Origin: Patescibacterium sp964540895
GTDB taxonomy: Bacteria > Patescibacteriota > Patescibacteriia > Patescibacteriales > Patescibacteriaceae
Direction: 5' to 3'
Length of the DNA stretch: 64,000 nt
NCBI GenBank assembly: GCA_964540895.1
Contig: CAZIOP010000001.1
Location: 1 to 64,000, forward strand
The notes under the pieces are model-generated. The model was not told where the DNA came from. It was given only the letters and a program-made list of their open reading frames with translations, and ran no database searches. Numbering within the stretch: position 1 is the stretch's first letter; every line of letters starts with the position of its first letter. Below, piece after piece: positions 23,899 through 32,613 of the stretch. The translations under genes were made by a program, and so were the position numbers.

Positions 23899-26472
23899 AT
23901 GCCATCATCAACTAAAAAGACTAAAGATTCTAAGAAGCCACAAAAGTCTAATAAAACCGAAGAAGCAAAGACTAGTGATAGTGTTGCAGAAATACCGGTT
24001 AAAGACATGGGTGTAATGGTTAATAATATTGGTACGTTACAAGCTCAACCAATTGTTGAGGAAATGAAACGTTCTTACTTAGACTATGCCATGAGCGTAA
24101 TTGTCGCTCGTGCCTTACCTGATGTTCGTGATGGTCTAAAGCCAGTTCATCGTCGTATTCTATATGCTATGTGGAATCTAGGACTTCGTCCTAACGCTAA
24201 ATTCCGTAAATCAGCCACTGTAGTTGGTGAAGTGCTTGGTAAATACCATCCACATGGTGATAGTTCCGTATACGACGCTATGGTGCGTTTAGTACAGGAC
24301 TTTGCTATGCGTTACCCATTAGTTCGTGGTCAAGGAAACTTTGGCTCAATGGACGGTGATAATGCTGCGGCTATGCGATACACTGAAGCTAAACTAGCTT
24401 CAATTGCTGAAGAGTTAATGGCTGATATTGATAAGAAGACTGTCGACTTTATTCCTAACTATGATGGTTCTCAACAAGAACCAACCGTTATGCCAGCGCG
24501 GTTACCTAACTTACTGCTTAACGGCAGTATGGGTATTGCCGTTGGTATGGCCACTAACATTCCGCCACACAACTTACGAGAATTAGCTGGTGCCATCTCT
24601 CATTTAATTGATAACAGTGATGCCACAGTAGAAGACTTAATGAAGTTTGTTAAAGGACCAGATTTTCCAACCGGTGGTATTATTTATGACCAATCGGAAA
24701 TTGCCAGAGCTTATACTACTGGGAAAGGTGGCATTATCATGCGTGGTGTAGCTGAAGTTGAAGAAACCAAGCAAGGTGGTTTTCAAATTATTATTACTGA
24801 AATTCCATACCAAGTTAATAAGGCAACATTAGTAGAAAAGATTGCAGATTTAGTTAAAGAGAAAAAAATTGAAGGTATTAAAGATTTACGTGATGAATCT
24901 GATAAAGATGGAGTTCGTGTGGTAGTAGAATTAAAGAAAGATGCCTTTCCAAAGAAGATTCTTAATAGTTTGTATAAGCAAACACAGTTGCAAGAAACCT
25001 TCCATGTTAACTTACTAGCTTTGATTGATGGTATTCAACCTCGTGTTCTTAACTTGAAACTGGTATTGGAAGAATATATTAAACATCGTGAAAATGTTAT
25101 TCGTCGTCGTACCGAATTTGAATTAGAAAAAGCTCGTGATCGTGCTCATATTTTAGAAGGGTTGATGATTGCCTTAGAAAATATTGATGCGGTGATTAAG
25201 ATTATTAAAGCCTCAGCTGATCGTGAAGCTGCCAAACTGAACTTAATGAAAAAGTTTAAGTTGTCAGACAGACAAGCCTTTGCCATTGTTGAAATGAAAC
25301 TTGGATCACTGGCTAACCTAGAGCGATTACACATTGAAAAAGAATTAAAAGAGAAATTAGCTCTGATTAAAGAGTTAGAAAGTATTTTGAAATCACGTAC
25401 CAAGGTGCTTAGTATGATTAAAACAGATATTACTGAACTGGCAGAAAAATTTGGTGATGATCGACGTAGTAAATTAGTGCCGCAAGGTATTAAAGAATTT
25501 AATACAGAAGATTTAGTACCAAATGAAGAAGCTATGGTATTGATGACTCGTGATGGATATATCAAAAGGTTGGCACCTGACACTTTTAAGGTACAAGCTC
25601 GGGGTGGCAAAGGCGTGATTGGTTTAACAACTAAAGAAGAAGACATGGTGGAGTTTATGATGACAACCATGACTCACAATGACATTTTATTCTTTACTAC
25701 GCGAGGTCGGGCTTTTCAACTCAAAGCTTATGAAATTCCAGTAACGCAACGAACAGCTAAGGGTCAAGCCATTGTAAACTTTTTGCAGTTATCTGGTGAT
25801 GAAAAAGTTACCTCAGTTTTGCCTTTAGATAAGATTACTAAGAGTGCCTATTTATTTTTTGCCACTGAAAAAGGAGTGGTTAAAAAAGTTCCATTGGAAG
25901 AGTTCTCTAAAGTTCGTCGTAGTGGTTTGATTGCCTTAAAAATGAGAGATGATGATGCCTTAATTTGGGCCAAACCAACTTCAGGCAAAGATGAAATCCA
26001 GTTAATTACTGCTAACGGTCAAGCTATTCGCTTTAAAGAAAGCGATGTTCGAGCTATGGGTCGTAACGCCTCTGGTGTTATGGGTATTCGTTTGAAAAAA
26101 GGGGATACAGTCGTGGGCATGGGAGTAATCTCTACAGTTGATAAAGATAAATTGAAAAAATATCAGGTTATTTCAGTTATGGCTAATGGTTATGGTAAAC
26201 GTACGCCGCTTAACCTGTATAAGGTTCAAGCTCGCGGTGGTAGCGGTATTAAAACAGCTAAAGTTACCTCCAAAACAGGGTCATTAACAAATGCCTATGT
26301 CCTTAATACGGAATCAATGACTGATCGAGATATATTGATTATTTCTTCTAAGGGCCAGGTTATTCGTTTACCATTTAAATCAGTGAATGAATTGGGTCGA
26401 GATACTCAGGGAGTGCGTTTAATGCGGTTTAAAGAAGACAATGATGTGGTAGCTTGCGTCAGTTGGGTCTAG
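23899..26472 (+). CDS. gyrA: DNA gyrase subunit A
   Basis: 857 aa. A ~50-aa Lys-rich N-terminal extension precedes the topoisomerase IV/gyrase A core: YLDYAMSVIVARALPDVRDG, YHPHGDSSVYD (quinolone-determining region with Ser and Asp, no resistance-type change) and catalytic Tyr161 in AAMRYTEAK. Six beta-pinwheel repeats follow. QARGGKGVIGL, near residue 567, matches the GyrA-box consensus, supporting gyrase rather than ParC. gyrB is not in the window. No SD (ATATATG start context). Confidence 0.95.
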   Translation: MPSSTKKTKDSKKPQKSNKTEEAKTSDSVAEIPVKDMGVMVNNIGTLQAQPIVEEMKRSYLDYAMSVIVARALPDVRDGLKPVHRRILYAMWNLGLRPNAKFRKSATVVGEVLGKYHPHGDSSVYDAMVRLVQDFAMRYPLVRGQGNFGSMDGDNAAAMRYTEAKLASIAEELMADIDKKTVDFIPNYDGSQQEPTVMPARLPNLLLNGSMGIAVGMATNIPPHNLRELAGAISHLIDNSDATVEDLMKFVKGPDFPTGGIIYDQSEIARAYTTGKGGIIMRGVAEVEETKQGGFQIIITEIPYQVNKATLVEKIADLVKEKKIEGIKDLRDESDKDGVRVVVELKKDAFPKKILNSLYKQTQLQETFHVNLLALIDGIQPRVLNLKLVLEEYIKHRENVIRRRTEFELEKARDRAHILEGLMIALENIDAVIKIIKASADREAAKLNLMKKFKLSDRQAFAIVEMKLGSLANLERLHIEKELKEKLALIKELESILKSRTKVLSMIKTDITELAEKFGDDRRSKLVPQGIKEFNTEDLVPNEEAMVLMTRDGYIKRLAPDTFKVQARGGKGVIGLTTKEEDMVEFMMTTMTHNDILFFTTRGRAFQLKAYEIPVTQRTAKGQAIVNFLQLSGDEKVTSVLPLDKITKSAYLFFATEKGVVKKVPLEEFSKVRRSGLIALKMRDDDALIWAKPTSGKDEIQLITANGQAIRFKESDVRAMGRNASGVMGIRLKKGDTVVGMGVISTVDKDKLKKYQVISVMANGYGKRTPLNLYKVQARGGSGIKTAKVTSKTGSLTNAYVLNTESMTDRDILIISSKGQVIRLPFKSVNELGRDTQGVRLMRFKEDNDVVACVSWV

Positions 26473-26473
26473 T

Positions 26474-26502
26474 TTGACTGGATTTAGCTTGCAGCGTATA
26501 AT
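26474..26502 (+). promoter_or_regulatory. Promoter of the thioredoxin-fold gene
   Basis: TTGACT, 17-nt spacer, TATAAT at 26497-26502, just after gyrA. Confidence 0.75.
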
Positions 26503-26530
26503 GTAAGGACTTAAATAACTAAAATCATAT

Positions 26531-27598
26531 ATGGAAAACCATGTTCCCCATGTTCATCCTGAAGGACATGCCCCGCATGCCCCAAAGGTGGAAGGCAAAA
26601 AGAATTTGATGATGGCTCTTGGTGCAGTAGCTGTTATCCTAATTGTTTTAGCTGCTGCTAATTTCAATGGTGGCTTGTTTAGCAAAACAGGAGGTGCAAA
26701 AATCTCTGCTGATGAAGCCAAAGCAAAAGCTGAAGATTATATTAATAAGAATTTAGTTACTGGAACAACTGCTTCAGTTACTTCTGTGGAAGATTATAAT
26801 TCTAGTTTGTATAAATTAAAAGTAAAAGTTGGTGAACAGGAAATTGATTCTTATATTACTAAAGATGGTTTGACCTTCTTCCCACAGGGTATGGATATTG
26901 ATGGTACTGCTGTTGCTGCTAACGGTGATGCACCAGCTGCCCAGACTCCAGTGGTTGCAGCTGATATTCCTAAGAGTGGAAAACCAGCTGTTGAAGTTTT
27001 TGTGATGAGTCATTGTCCATACGGTACTCAGGTTGAGAAAGGATTACTACCAGTAATGGCAACGTTGAAAGACAAGGCTGATATCAAAATTAAGTTTGTT
27101 AACTATGTAATGCACGGAGCTGATGAATTAAATCACAATACCTTGCAATACTGTATTGATCGAGAAGATCCTTCTAAATATCAAGCTTTCTTAACTTGTT
27201 TCTTGAAAGACGGCAATGCTGATGGTTGTGTAACATCAACTGGGGTTAACAAAAAGAAAGTTGATAGCTGTATTTCTGAAACTGACAAGAAATATAAGTT
27301 AACTGAAGTTTTCAATGACAAGACAAAGTGGACTAACGGTAGCTTCCCTCCATATGCTATTCATGACGCTGAAAACACAAAGTATGGTGTTCAGGGTTCA
27401 CCTACATTAGTTATCAATGGCAAACAGGTTGAATCAGAACGTTCTCCTGCAGGCCTATTAGCCACTATCTGTGCAGCTTTTGATAAGAAGCCTGCAGAAT
27501 GTGATGCTAAGTTAGATACAGCTACTCCAGGTGCTGGCTTTGGTACTACAGCTGCTGCCGCTACTGGCGGTGCTAACGCTGCATGTGCTCCTAGCTAA
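26531..27598 (+). CDS. Membrane-anchored DsbA/thioredoxin-fold protein with His-rich N-terminus
   Basis: 355 aa. Residues 1-18 contain five His (HVPHVHPEGHAPH) on the cytoplasmic side of one transmembrane helix (about 27-46). A small PepSY-like alpha/beta segment (58-120) and a thioredoxin-fold domain (about 153-325) follow. The active-site region reads MSHCPYGTQ with Cys162 but no second Cys in the CxxC slot. GSPTLVING is the cis-Pro loop. Eight further Cys lie in the inserted helical part and tail. It is likely an extracytoplasmic thiol oxidoreductase or isomerase. The C-terminal ~30 aa is low-complexity Ala/Gly/Thr. Confidence 0.82.
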   Translation: MENHVPHVHPEGHAPHAPKVEGKKNLMMALGAVAVILIVLAAANFNGGLFSKTGGAKISADEAKAKAEDYINKNLVTGTTASVTSVEDYNSSLYKLKVKVGEQEIDSYITKDGLTFFPQGMDIDGTAVAANGDAPAAQTPVVAADIPKSGKPAVEVFVMSHCPYGTQVEKGLLPVMATLKDKADIKIKFVNYVMHGADELNHNTLQYCIDREDPSKYQAFLTCFLKDGNADGCVTSTGVNKKKVDSCISETDKKYKLTEVFNDKTKWTNGSFPPYAIHDAENTKYGVQGSPTLVINGKQVESERSPAGLLATICAAFDKKPAECDAKLDTATPGAGFGTTAAAATGGANAACAPS

Positions 27599-27617
27599 GA
27601 TATAAAGATTAGTTACT

Positions 27618-27648
27618 AAAAACGACCTTTCTTTGAGAGGTCGTTTTT
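27618..27648 (+). terminator. Terminator of the thioredoxin-fold gene
   Basis: AAAAACGACCT/AGGTCGTTTTT stem with a 9-nt loop and terminal T-run. Confidence 0.85.
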
Positions 27649-27672
27649 GATTTAGATGTAGTAGAAAATAAT

Positions 27673-27710
27673 AAAAAAAGCTCACATATAGATGTAATAA
27701 TATGTGAGCT
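27673..27710 (-). terminator. Terminator of the 28-kb islet operon
   Basis: On the minus strand a 10-bp stem AGCTCACATA/TATGTGAGCT is followed by TTTTTTT. It lies just after the stop of the 117-aa gene. Confidence 0.8.
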
Positions 27711-27715
27711 AGAAT

Positions 27716-28069
27716 TTATGCGGCGATTTTTTTTACTTTGTTTGCCTGATAGTTTTTAAAACGGTTTTTTAAATCCAACCATTTATTTTTTAACCATGTC
27801 CATCCGTTTGAAATAGGTAAGGCAACTAGAACAACCATGGTTATAATTAAAACCCAGACCCCTTCAATTAAACCTAAATCCCCAAGGGTTCTCTTTTGAA
27901 ATAGGATTCGTTTCCCATGTCCGTAGATTATTATTATTTCTTTGCAGAAATTTGTAACAGGATCAACAAAATATTTTATTACAAATATTCCTATAGTTGT
28001 TTGAAAATTGTGATCCTGATTCTCATTTCCGAGTAATATGGAGCAAATTTTTTTATAAATCTTTTTCAT
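27716..28069 (-). CDS. Small protein with one central membrane segment, unknown
   Basis: 117 aa, very basic, with a central hydrophobic helix (about 69-88, VWVLIITMVVLVALPI) followed by a Lys-rich cytoplasmic tail ending KVKKIAA. An AGGAGG SD sits 5 nt before ATG. It is co-directional with the lipoprotein gene 62 nt upstream and shares its terminator. No family is recognised. Confidence 0.65.
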   Translation of the reverse strand: MKKIYKKICSILLGNENQDHNFQTTIGIFVIKYFVDPVTNFCKEIIIIYGHGKRILFQKRTLGDLGLIEGVWVLIITMVVLVALPISNGWTWLKNKWLDLKNRFKNYQANKVKKIAA

Positions 28070-28131
28070 TTTTCCTCCTGATTATAGGATTAGTGAAATT
28101 TTTTATTTAAAGTACTCATTTTGACTTTGTA

Positions 28132-28752
28132 TTACTGAAAAAAATTGTTAAGTTGATAACCACTTGTAAGTGGAATTTTTTCGGTTGTAGTAATAGTATA
28201 AGATTTTGTTATGAGAGAAATAAAATATTTACCATTATTAGAAAAATAAATTGGAGTACCTTCTGGATTAATTAATATACCTGAATCCAGAACAAGAACG
28301 TTTTGTGATGTAATTATTTTACTATCCACAAGATTTGAGTCGGTCAGAGCAAGGAGAGCCCAATCAATAATCTTAAGTGGTTGTCCCGGGAAATTGACAC
28401 TATCTTTTTCATTTAAAAATAAATTTCCTTTAAAAGAAAAATAAATTGGCTGATTACGAATAATTTCGTAAATGTCCCTCGAAGCAACTCCACCACGATC
28501 TTCTAATATTACATAAAAATGAAAGTATCCTTCGATATTAAAAGTTATTGGGTTGCCTATGGTATCAACAATTTCACCTGTCGGTAACAGTTCACCATTT
28601 TTTGATATCACTATATCGGCTTCTTTTAAAGGACTGAATTTGGAAGTTAAAGGTTTCGTTAATCCAACTTTAACCATTTTTTTCTCATTTTTATCTTTAG
28701 TACAAGATATTATAATAAAAGGTAAAATAAGAAAAATTATTAACCTTTTCAT
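28132..28752 (-). CDS. Bacteroidota-style lipoprotein, unknown
   Basis: 206 aa. Signal peptide with lipobox IISC (Cys17) followed by TKDKNEKK. The mature part is beta-rich with two repeat-like halves, each containing an ISKNGELLPTGE or ILINPEGTPI turn and then a Y/F-containing strand. A strong AAGGAG SD, TTGACA promoter and structured leader contrast with the SD-less core genes. It is probably a transferred surface protein. No defined family is recognised. Confidence 0.7.
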   Translation of the reverse strand: MKRLIIFLILPFIIISCTKDKNEKKMVKVGLTKPLTSKFSPLKEADIVISKNGELLPTGEIVDTIGNPITFNIEGYFHFYVILEDRGGVASRDIYEIIRNQPIYFSFKGNLFLNEKDSVNFPGQPLKIIDWALLALTDSNLVDSKIITSQNVLVLDSGILINPEGTPIYFSNNGKYFISLITKSYTITTTEKIPLTSGYQLNNFFQ

Positions 28753-28786
28753 TTTTTGTTCTCCTTCTTTAATATTTTAATTTAAT

Positions 28787-28838
28787 TAAGTTATTTTCTA
28801 ATCACCCGAGAAGCCTCAGAAAATCAGCAAATAACTTA
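28787..28838 (-). promoter_or_regulatory. Leader hairpin of the 28-kb lipoprotein operon
   Basis: A ~14-bp imperfect stem between TAAGTTATTTTCTAAT and ATTTTC...AAATAACTTA. CCCGA in its loop (28805-28809) can instead pair with TCGGG at 28862-28866 near the transcription start, giving two mutually exclusive folds as in attenuators. It lies between promoter and SD. Confidence 0.5.
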
Positions 28839-28875
28839 ATAAAATCATAGTTTGTCAAAGTTCGGGTAATTTAGA

Positions 28876-28904
28876 ACTATATCATATTTACCTATAAATG
28901 TCAA
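28876..28904 (-). promoter_or_regulatory. Promoter of the 28-kb islet
   Basis: On the minus strand TTGACA, 17-nt spacer, TATAGT. It has the same -10/-35 and spacing as the promoter at 52344-52372. Confidence 0.75.
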
Positions 28905-28951
28905 TAATTAGAGGAAAAAGGTCGATATTAGGCCATTTTTCTTGAGTATGG

Positions 28952-28981
28952 TTGACTTTTATGAGATATACATGATATATT
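28952..28981 (+). promoter_or_regulatory. Promoter of rpsA
   Basis: TTGACT, 18-nt spacer, TATATT. The predicted leader is ~125 nt. Confidence 0.65.
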
Positions 28982-28987
28982 AGAGCA

Positions 28988-29111
28988 GTACCTATACATT
29001 TCGAGCCCTGTAGCTCGTATCATACCACCTCTAATAACCTCTTGGAATAAGGTGGCCAGGAGACTTTCGTTCAGCCCATTGGCTGGCAAAGTTAGTATGT
29101 GTTTTTTTATT
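28988..29111 (+). promoter_or_regulatory. Structured rpsA leader
   Basis: Three consecutive short stems: CGAGC/GCTCG (29002-29017), CCACCT/AGGTGG (29025-29055) and GCCAG/CTGGC (29055-29087), then an unstructured T-rich stretch up to the ATG. There is no SD. Enterobacterial rpsA also has a three-hairpin, SD-poor initiation region used for autogenous control by S1; the similarity here is in architecture only. Confidence 0.5.
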
Positions 29112-30401
29112 ATGAAAAATTCTAAAGTTAATGAAAGTACAAGCGATTTTGCCGCTTTAATTAAAGAGGCAGATTTCAAAATTCCTCAGGTAGGTGATAC
29201 CGTCGTGGGAAAAATCTTAACAGCTTCTAAAGCTGAAGTACGTTTAGATATTGGCGGAGTCATGACCGGTATTGTTCGTGGTCGTGAATTATATTTTGAA
29301 GCTAGTGAGTTTTCTCATTTAAAGCCTGGCACAGAGATTGAGGCTACAGTAATTGATGCTGAAAATGAATTTGGTGAATTAGAATTATCCTTCCGTCATG
29401 CTGGCCAAGAAAAGACTTGGCAAGCGTTGGTTGAAGCTTATGAAAAGAAACAACCTATTAAAGTTAAGATTAGTGCCGCTAACCGTGGTGGATTATTAGT
29501 CATGCATGCGCAGGTTCCTGCCTTCTTGCCAGTATCTCAATTATCTCCAGAAAATTATCCTCGTGTGGCTGGTGGTGACAAGACAAAGATTTTGGAAAAA
29601 TTAAAATCATTGGTTGGTCAGGAAACAGAAGTGAAAATTATTACCCTTGATCGCAAAGATGAAAAATTAGTAGTGAGTGAAAAGGATGCCTGGCAGGAAA
29701 AACAGAAAGACTTTATCTCTCAGTATAAAGTTGGTGATACTGTTGAAGGCCGAATTATTGCCGTCACTGGTTTTGGTGTCTTTGTAAACTTCGGTGGTAA
29801 TTTAGAAGGTTTGATTCACATTAGTGAATTAGCTTGGCAGAGAATTGAAGACCCATCAGAAATTTACAAAGTAGGTGACATGATTAAAGCTCAGGTAATT
29901 AATATTGAAGGTGCCAAGATCTTCTTGTCTGCTAAGAAATTACTATCTGACCCATGGGCAGAAGTTGCTAAACGATATGAAGTTGGCCAAACAGTTACAG
30001 GTTCAATCCTTAAAGTTAATCCATTTGGTTTATTTGTTGAGTTAGATGCTGATATTCATGGTTTGGCTCACGTGTCACAACTTGGCTTAGTAACTGGCCA
30101 AAAGATTGAAGATATCTTTAAGTCTGGTGACAAACAAGATTTCGAAATTATTTCTCTTGATATTAATGAACACCGTCTAGGCTTAGCCATGCCAGGTAAA
30201 TCAAAAGAACGTAAAGGTAAGACTAAGAATGGCGATAAAGATAAAACTGTAACTAAAGGCGAGAAGAAAGAAACAGAATCTAGTTCTGAGAAAACAGAGG
30301 TAGTTAGTGAAGAAGCTTCAGAAGATACTGCTAACAAAAAAACTAAAACAGTAGCTGCTTCTAAAGACAAAAAAGCTAAAAAAACTAGTACTAAAAAATA
30401 A
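29112..30401 (+). CDS. rpsA: S1 RNA-binding domain protein, ribosomal protein S1
   Basis: 429 aa from the ATG at 29112. The upstream GTG at 29052 would add a non-conserved, hairpin-overlapping segment. Four S1 domains in tandem: about 27-95 (GDTVVGKILTASKAEVRLDI), 110-175, 205-275 (GDTVEGRIIAVTGFGVFVNF) and 290-360 (GQTVTGSILKVNPFGLFVEL). A Lys/Thr/Glu-rich tail follows. S1 brings mRNA to the 30S subunit and is important where SDs are lacking, as in this genome's core genes. The four-domain form is shorter than the six-domain proteobacterial S1. Confidence 0.93.
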   Translation: MKNSKVNESTSDFAALIKEADFKIPQVGDTVVGKILTASKAEVRLDIGGVMTGIVRGRELYFEASEFSHLKPGTEIEATVIDAENEFGELELSFRHAGQEKTWQALVEAYEKKQPIKVKISAANRGGLLVMHAQVPAFLPVSQLSPENYPRVAGGDKTKILEKLKSLVGQETEVKIITLDRKDEKLVVSEKDAWQEKQKDFISQYKVGDTVEGRIIAVTGFGVFVNFGGNLEGLIHISELAWQRIEDPSEIYKVGDMIKAQVINIEGAKIFLSAKKLLSDPWAEVAKRYEVGQTVTGSILKVNPFGLFVELDADIHGLAHVSQLGLVTGQKIEDIFKSGDKQDFEIISLDINEHRLGLAMPGKSKERKGKTKNGDKDKTVTKGEKKETESSSEKTEVVSEEASEDTANKKTKTVAASKDKKAKKTSTKK

Positions 30402-30411
30402 GAGGTTGCTT

Positions 30412-30440
30412 TTGAGTTTAACCTCTGATTATGCTATATT
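30412..30440 (+). promoter_or_regulatory. Promoter upstream of the 70-aa gene and ftsH
   Basis: TTGAGT, 17-nt spacer, TATATT. It overlaps an AGAGGTT/AACCTCT stem (30401-30426) that may end rpsA transcription. Confidence 0.55.
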
Positions 30441-30472
30441 TACGGTATAAATTTAATTTATAACCTATCTAT

Positions 30473-30685
30473 ATGCAAAATTTTCTAAGTGTTGTTAAGA
30501 CAAAGTTAACTAGTTTAATGTGGACCTTTATTTTCGTTGGAGTTATTTTGTTAATTCTGGCGGTCTTAAGTGTCTGGACTGATCTTATTCTCCGTTTGTT
30601 GGTTGGTTTGATGATATTACTTATGTCCTTTAGCCTTTTCTCTGTTGCTCATAAAATTCACTCGATTCGCAAACATCTAGAATAA
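30473..30685 (+). CDS. Small two-helix membrane protein
   Basis: 70 aa with two transmembrane helices (about 15-34 and 38-57) and a basic C-terminus (HKIHSIRKHLE). It lies 41 nt before ftsH and is probably transcribed with it. Unknown function. No SD. Confidence 0.6.
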   Translation: MQNFLSVVKTKLTSLMWTFIFVGVILLILAVLSVWTDLILRLLVGLMILLMSFSLFSVAHKIHSIRKHLE

Positions 30686-30726
30686 GATCATTGTTTATTC
30701 ATCTCGTGCGTTCGTAATTTATTAGT

Positions 30727-32547
30727 ATGAAAAATATTTTTAAGAATGTTGGTATTCTTTTATTAGCATTTGTTTTCTTGGGTGCTTTGTTTTCTTTGTG
30801 GGGTAACGAAGGTTCAAAAGCTACTACCATTGGTTTTCAAGAATTAGTCTCAGAAATTAATTCGGACAAGGTAAAAAATATTGAAATTGATGGTGATATT
30901 TTGAATATAACCTTGCAAGATGGTGGTAAACAACTTGTTACTAAAGAAAACGGTCAACCACTTTCAGAATTACTATCTAACTTAGGTGTGCCAGGTGAAA
31001 AAATTGCTTCAATTAATATTCAAGTCAAATCAACCACTGGTGTTCAAGCCTGGGTTGGTGCTTTATTGCCTTTTGTCATTCCTTTTTTGATTCTTGGTTT
31101 GTTTATATATTTCATGATGCGGTCAGTACAGGGTGCTAATAACCGAGCCATGATGTTTGGTCAATCACAAGCTAGAGAAAGTATACAATCGGTGAAAGAT
31201 AAAATTACCTTTAAAGATGTAGCTGGTGTCAAAGAAGCTAAAGAAGAACTGGCTGAGATTGTTGAGTTTTTGAAAGAGCCAGCTAAGTTCACAGCACTGG
31301 GAGCTAGAATTCCTCGTGGTGTGTTGCTACTCGGTAGTCCTGGAACAGGTAAGACATTGTTAGCACGGGCAGTAGCTGGTGAAGCTAATGTGCCTTTCTT
31401 TAGTATCTCTGGGTCAGAGTTTGTCGAAATGTTTGTTGGTGTTGGTGCTTCTCGTGTCCGAGATTTATTCCGCAAAGCTAAACGTGGTGCCCCGTGTATT
31501 ATCTTCATTGATGAAATTGATGCTGTAGGTCGCAAGCGTGGATCAGGCATGGGTGGCTCTCATGATGAACGTGAACAAACCTTAAACCAGATATTAGTTG
31601 AGATGGATGGCTTTGAAGTTAATGCCGGTGTGATTGTTATGGCTGCTACAAACCGACCAGATGTCTTAGACGCTGCCTTAATGCGACCAGGTCGTTTTGA
31701 TCGCCAGGTTGTTTTAGATGATCCAGATATTGCTGACCGTGAAGCAATTTTAAGTATTCATGCTCGTCAAAAGCCATTAGCTAAAGATGTTTCATTGCGT
31801 CGTGTAGCCGAGCGAACCCCTGGCTTTAGCGGAGCTGATTTAGCTAATGTTTTAAATGAAGCTGCATTACTGACAGCTCGTCATAACAACAAGATAATTA
31901 CTCAAAGTGAATTATTTGAAGCCATTGAAAAAGTAATGCTTGGTCCAGAACGTAAATCTCGTATTCTATCAGACAATGAGAAAAAGATTACTGCCTATCA
32001 TGAAGCTGGACATGCTATTGTCGCTCATTTTTTAATGAACACTGATCCAGTTCATAAAATTTCTATTATTTCTAGAGGGCGTGCTGGTGGGTATACCTTA
32101 AAATTACCACTGGAAGATAAACATCTTCATACTAAGACAGAATTTTTGGAAGAAATTGCAGTCTTGCTTGGAGGTTATTTAACTGAACGAGAATGGTTCA
32201 AAGATGTGACAACGGGAGCTACTTCAGATTTACGTCGGGCTACAGCTTTAGCTCGTCGCTTAGTCACTGACTATGGCATGTCAGATAACCTTGGACCTCG
32301 AACTTTTGGTGACAAAGAAGAAATGATTTTCTTGGGACGAGAAATTCATGAACAACGAGATTATAGCGAAAAAATTGCTGAAGCTATTGATGGTGAAATC
32401 AGCGGCTTTATGAGCCAGGGGATTACTATGGCTGAAAAGATTATTAAAGATCATCGATCTGAACTTGAGAAGGTAGCTTTGAGATTGCTGGAAAAAGAAA
32501 CGATTGAAAAGGAAGAATTTGAAGAATTGATGGCAGTCAAAGCTTAA
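30727..32547 (+). CDS. ftsH: ATP-dependent zinc metalloprotease FtsH
   Basis: 606 aa. Two N-terminal transmembrane helices (about 7-24 and 105-124) bracket a periplasmic domain. The AAA module has Walker A GSPGTGKT (about 203-210), Walker B CIIFIDEIDAVG, a second region of homology with MRPGRFDRQ, and the pore motif FVEMFVGVGASRV. The M41 protease site HEAGH starts at His425, with a distal Asp in the TGATSDLRRAT region. It degrades misfolded membrane and short-lived proteins. Full length. Confidence 0.97.
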   Translation: MKNIFKNVGILLLAFVFLGALFSLWGNEGSKATTIGFQELVSEINSDKVKNIEIDGDILNITLQDGGKQLVTKENGQPLSELLSNLGVPGEKIASINIQVKSTTGVQAWVGALLPFVIPFLILGLFIYFMMRSVQGANNRAMMFGQSQARESIQSVKDKITFKDVAGVKEAKEELAEIVEFLKEPAKFTALGARIPRGVLLLGSPGTGKTLLARAVAGEANVPFFSISGSEFVEMFVGVGASRVRDLFRKAKRGAPCIIFIDEIDAVGRKRGSGMGGSHDEREQTLNQILVEMDGFEVNAGVIVMAATNRPDVLDAALMRPGRFDRQVVLDDPDIADREAILSIHARQKPLAKDVSLRRVAERTPGFSGADLANVLNEAALLTARHNNKIITQSELFEAIEKVMLGPERKSRILSDNEKKITAYHEAGHAIVAHFLMNTDPVHKISIISRGRAGGYTLKLPLEDKHLHTKTEFLEEIAVLLGGYLTEREWFKDVTTGATSDLRRATALARRLVTDYGMSDNLGPRTFGDKEEMIFLGREIHEQRDYSEKIAEAIDGEISGFMSQGITMAEKIIKDHRSELEKVALRLLEKETIEKEEFEELMAVKA

Positions 32548-32570
32548 GTTCAAAACTCATATAGGTAGAA

Positions 32571-32605
32571 AAAGACTCTCCTGACATTTGTCTGGAGAGT
32601 CTTTT
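32571..32605. terminator. Bidirectional terminator between ftsH and pgpA
   Basis: AAAGACTCTCC/GGAGAGTCTTT stem with flanking A and T runs, between convergent genes. Confidence 0.85.
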
Positions 32606-32613
32606 GAATTACT

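Noticed and set aside
25146..25670. 174-aa minus-strand ORF inside gyrA
   Set aside because: It is a shadow frame opposite gyrA with no start signal or recognisable domain.
29052..29111. Upstream GTG start for rpsA
   Set aside because: The 20 extra codons are unconserved in character and overlap the hairpin leader; the ATG at 29112 fits the family better.
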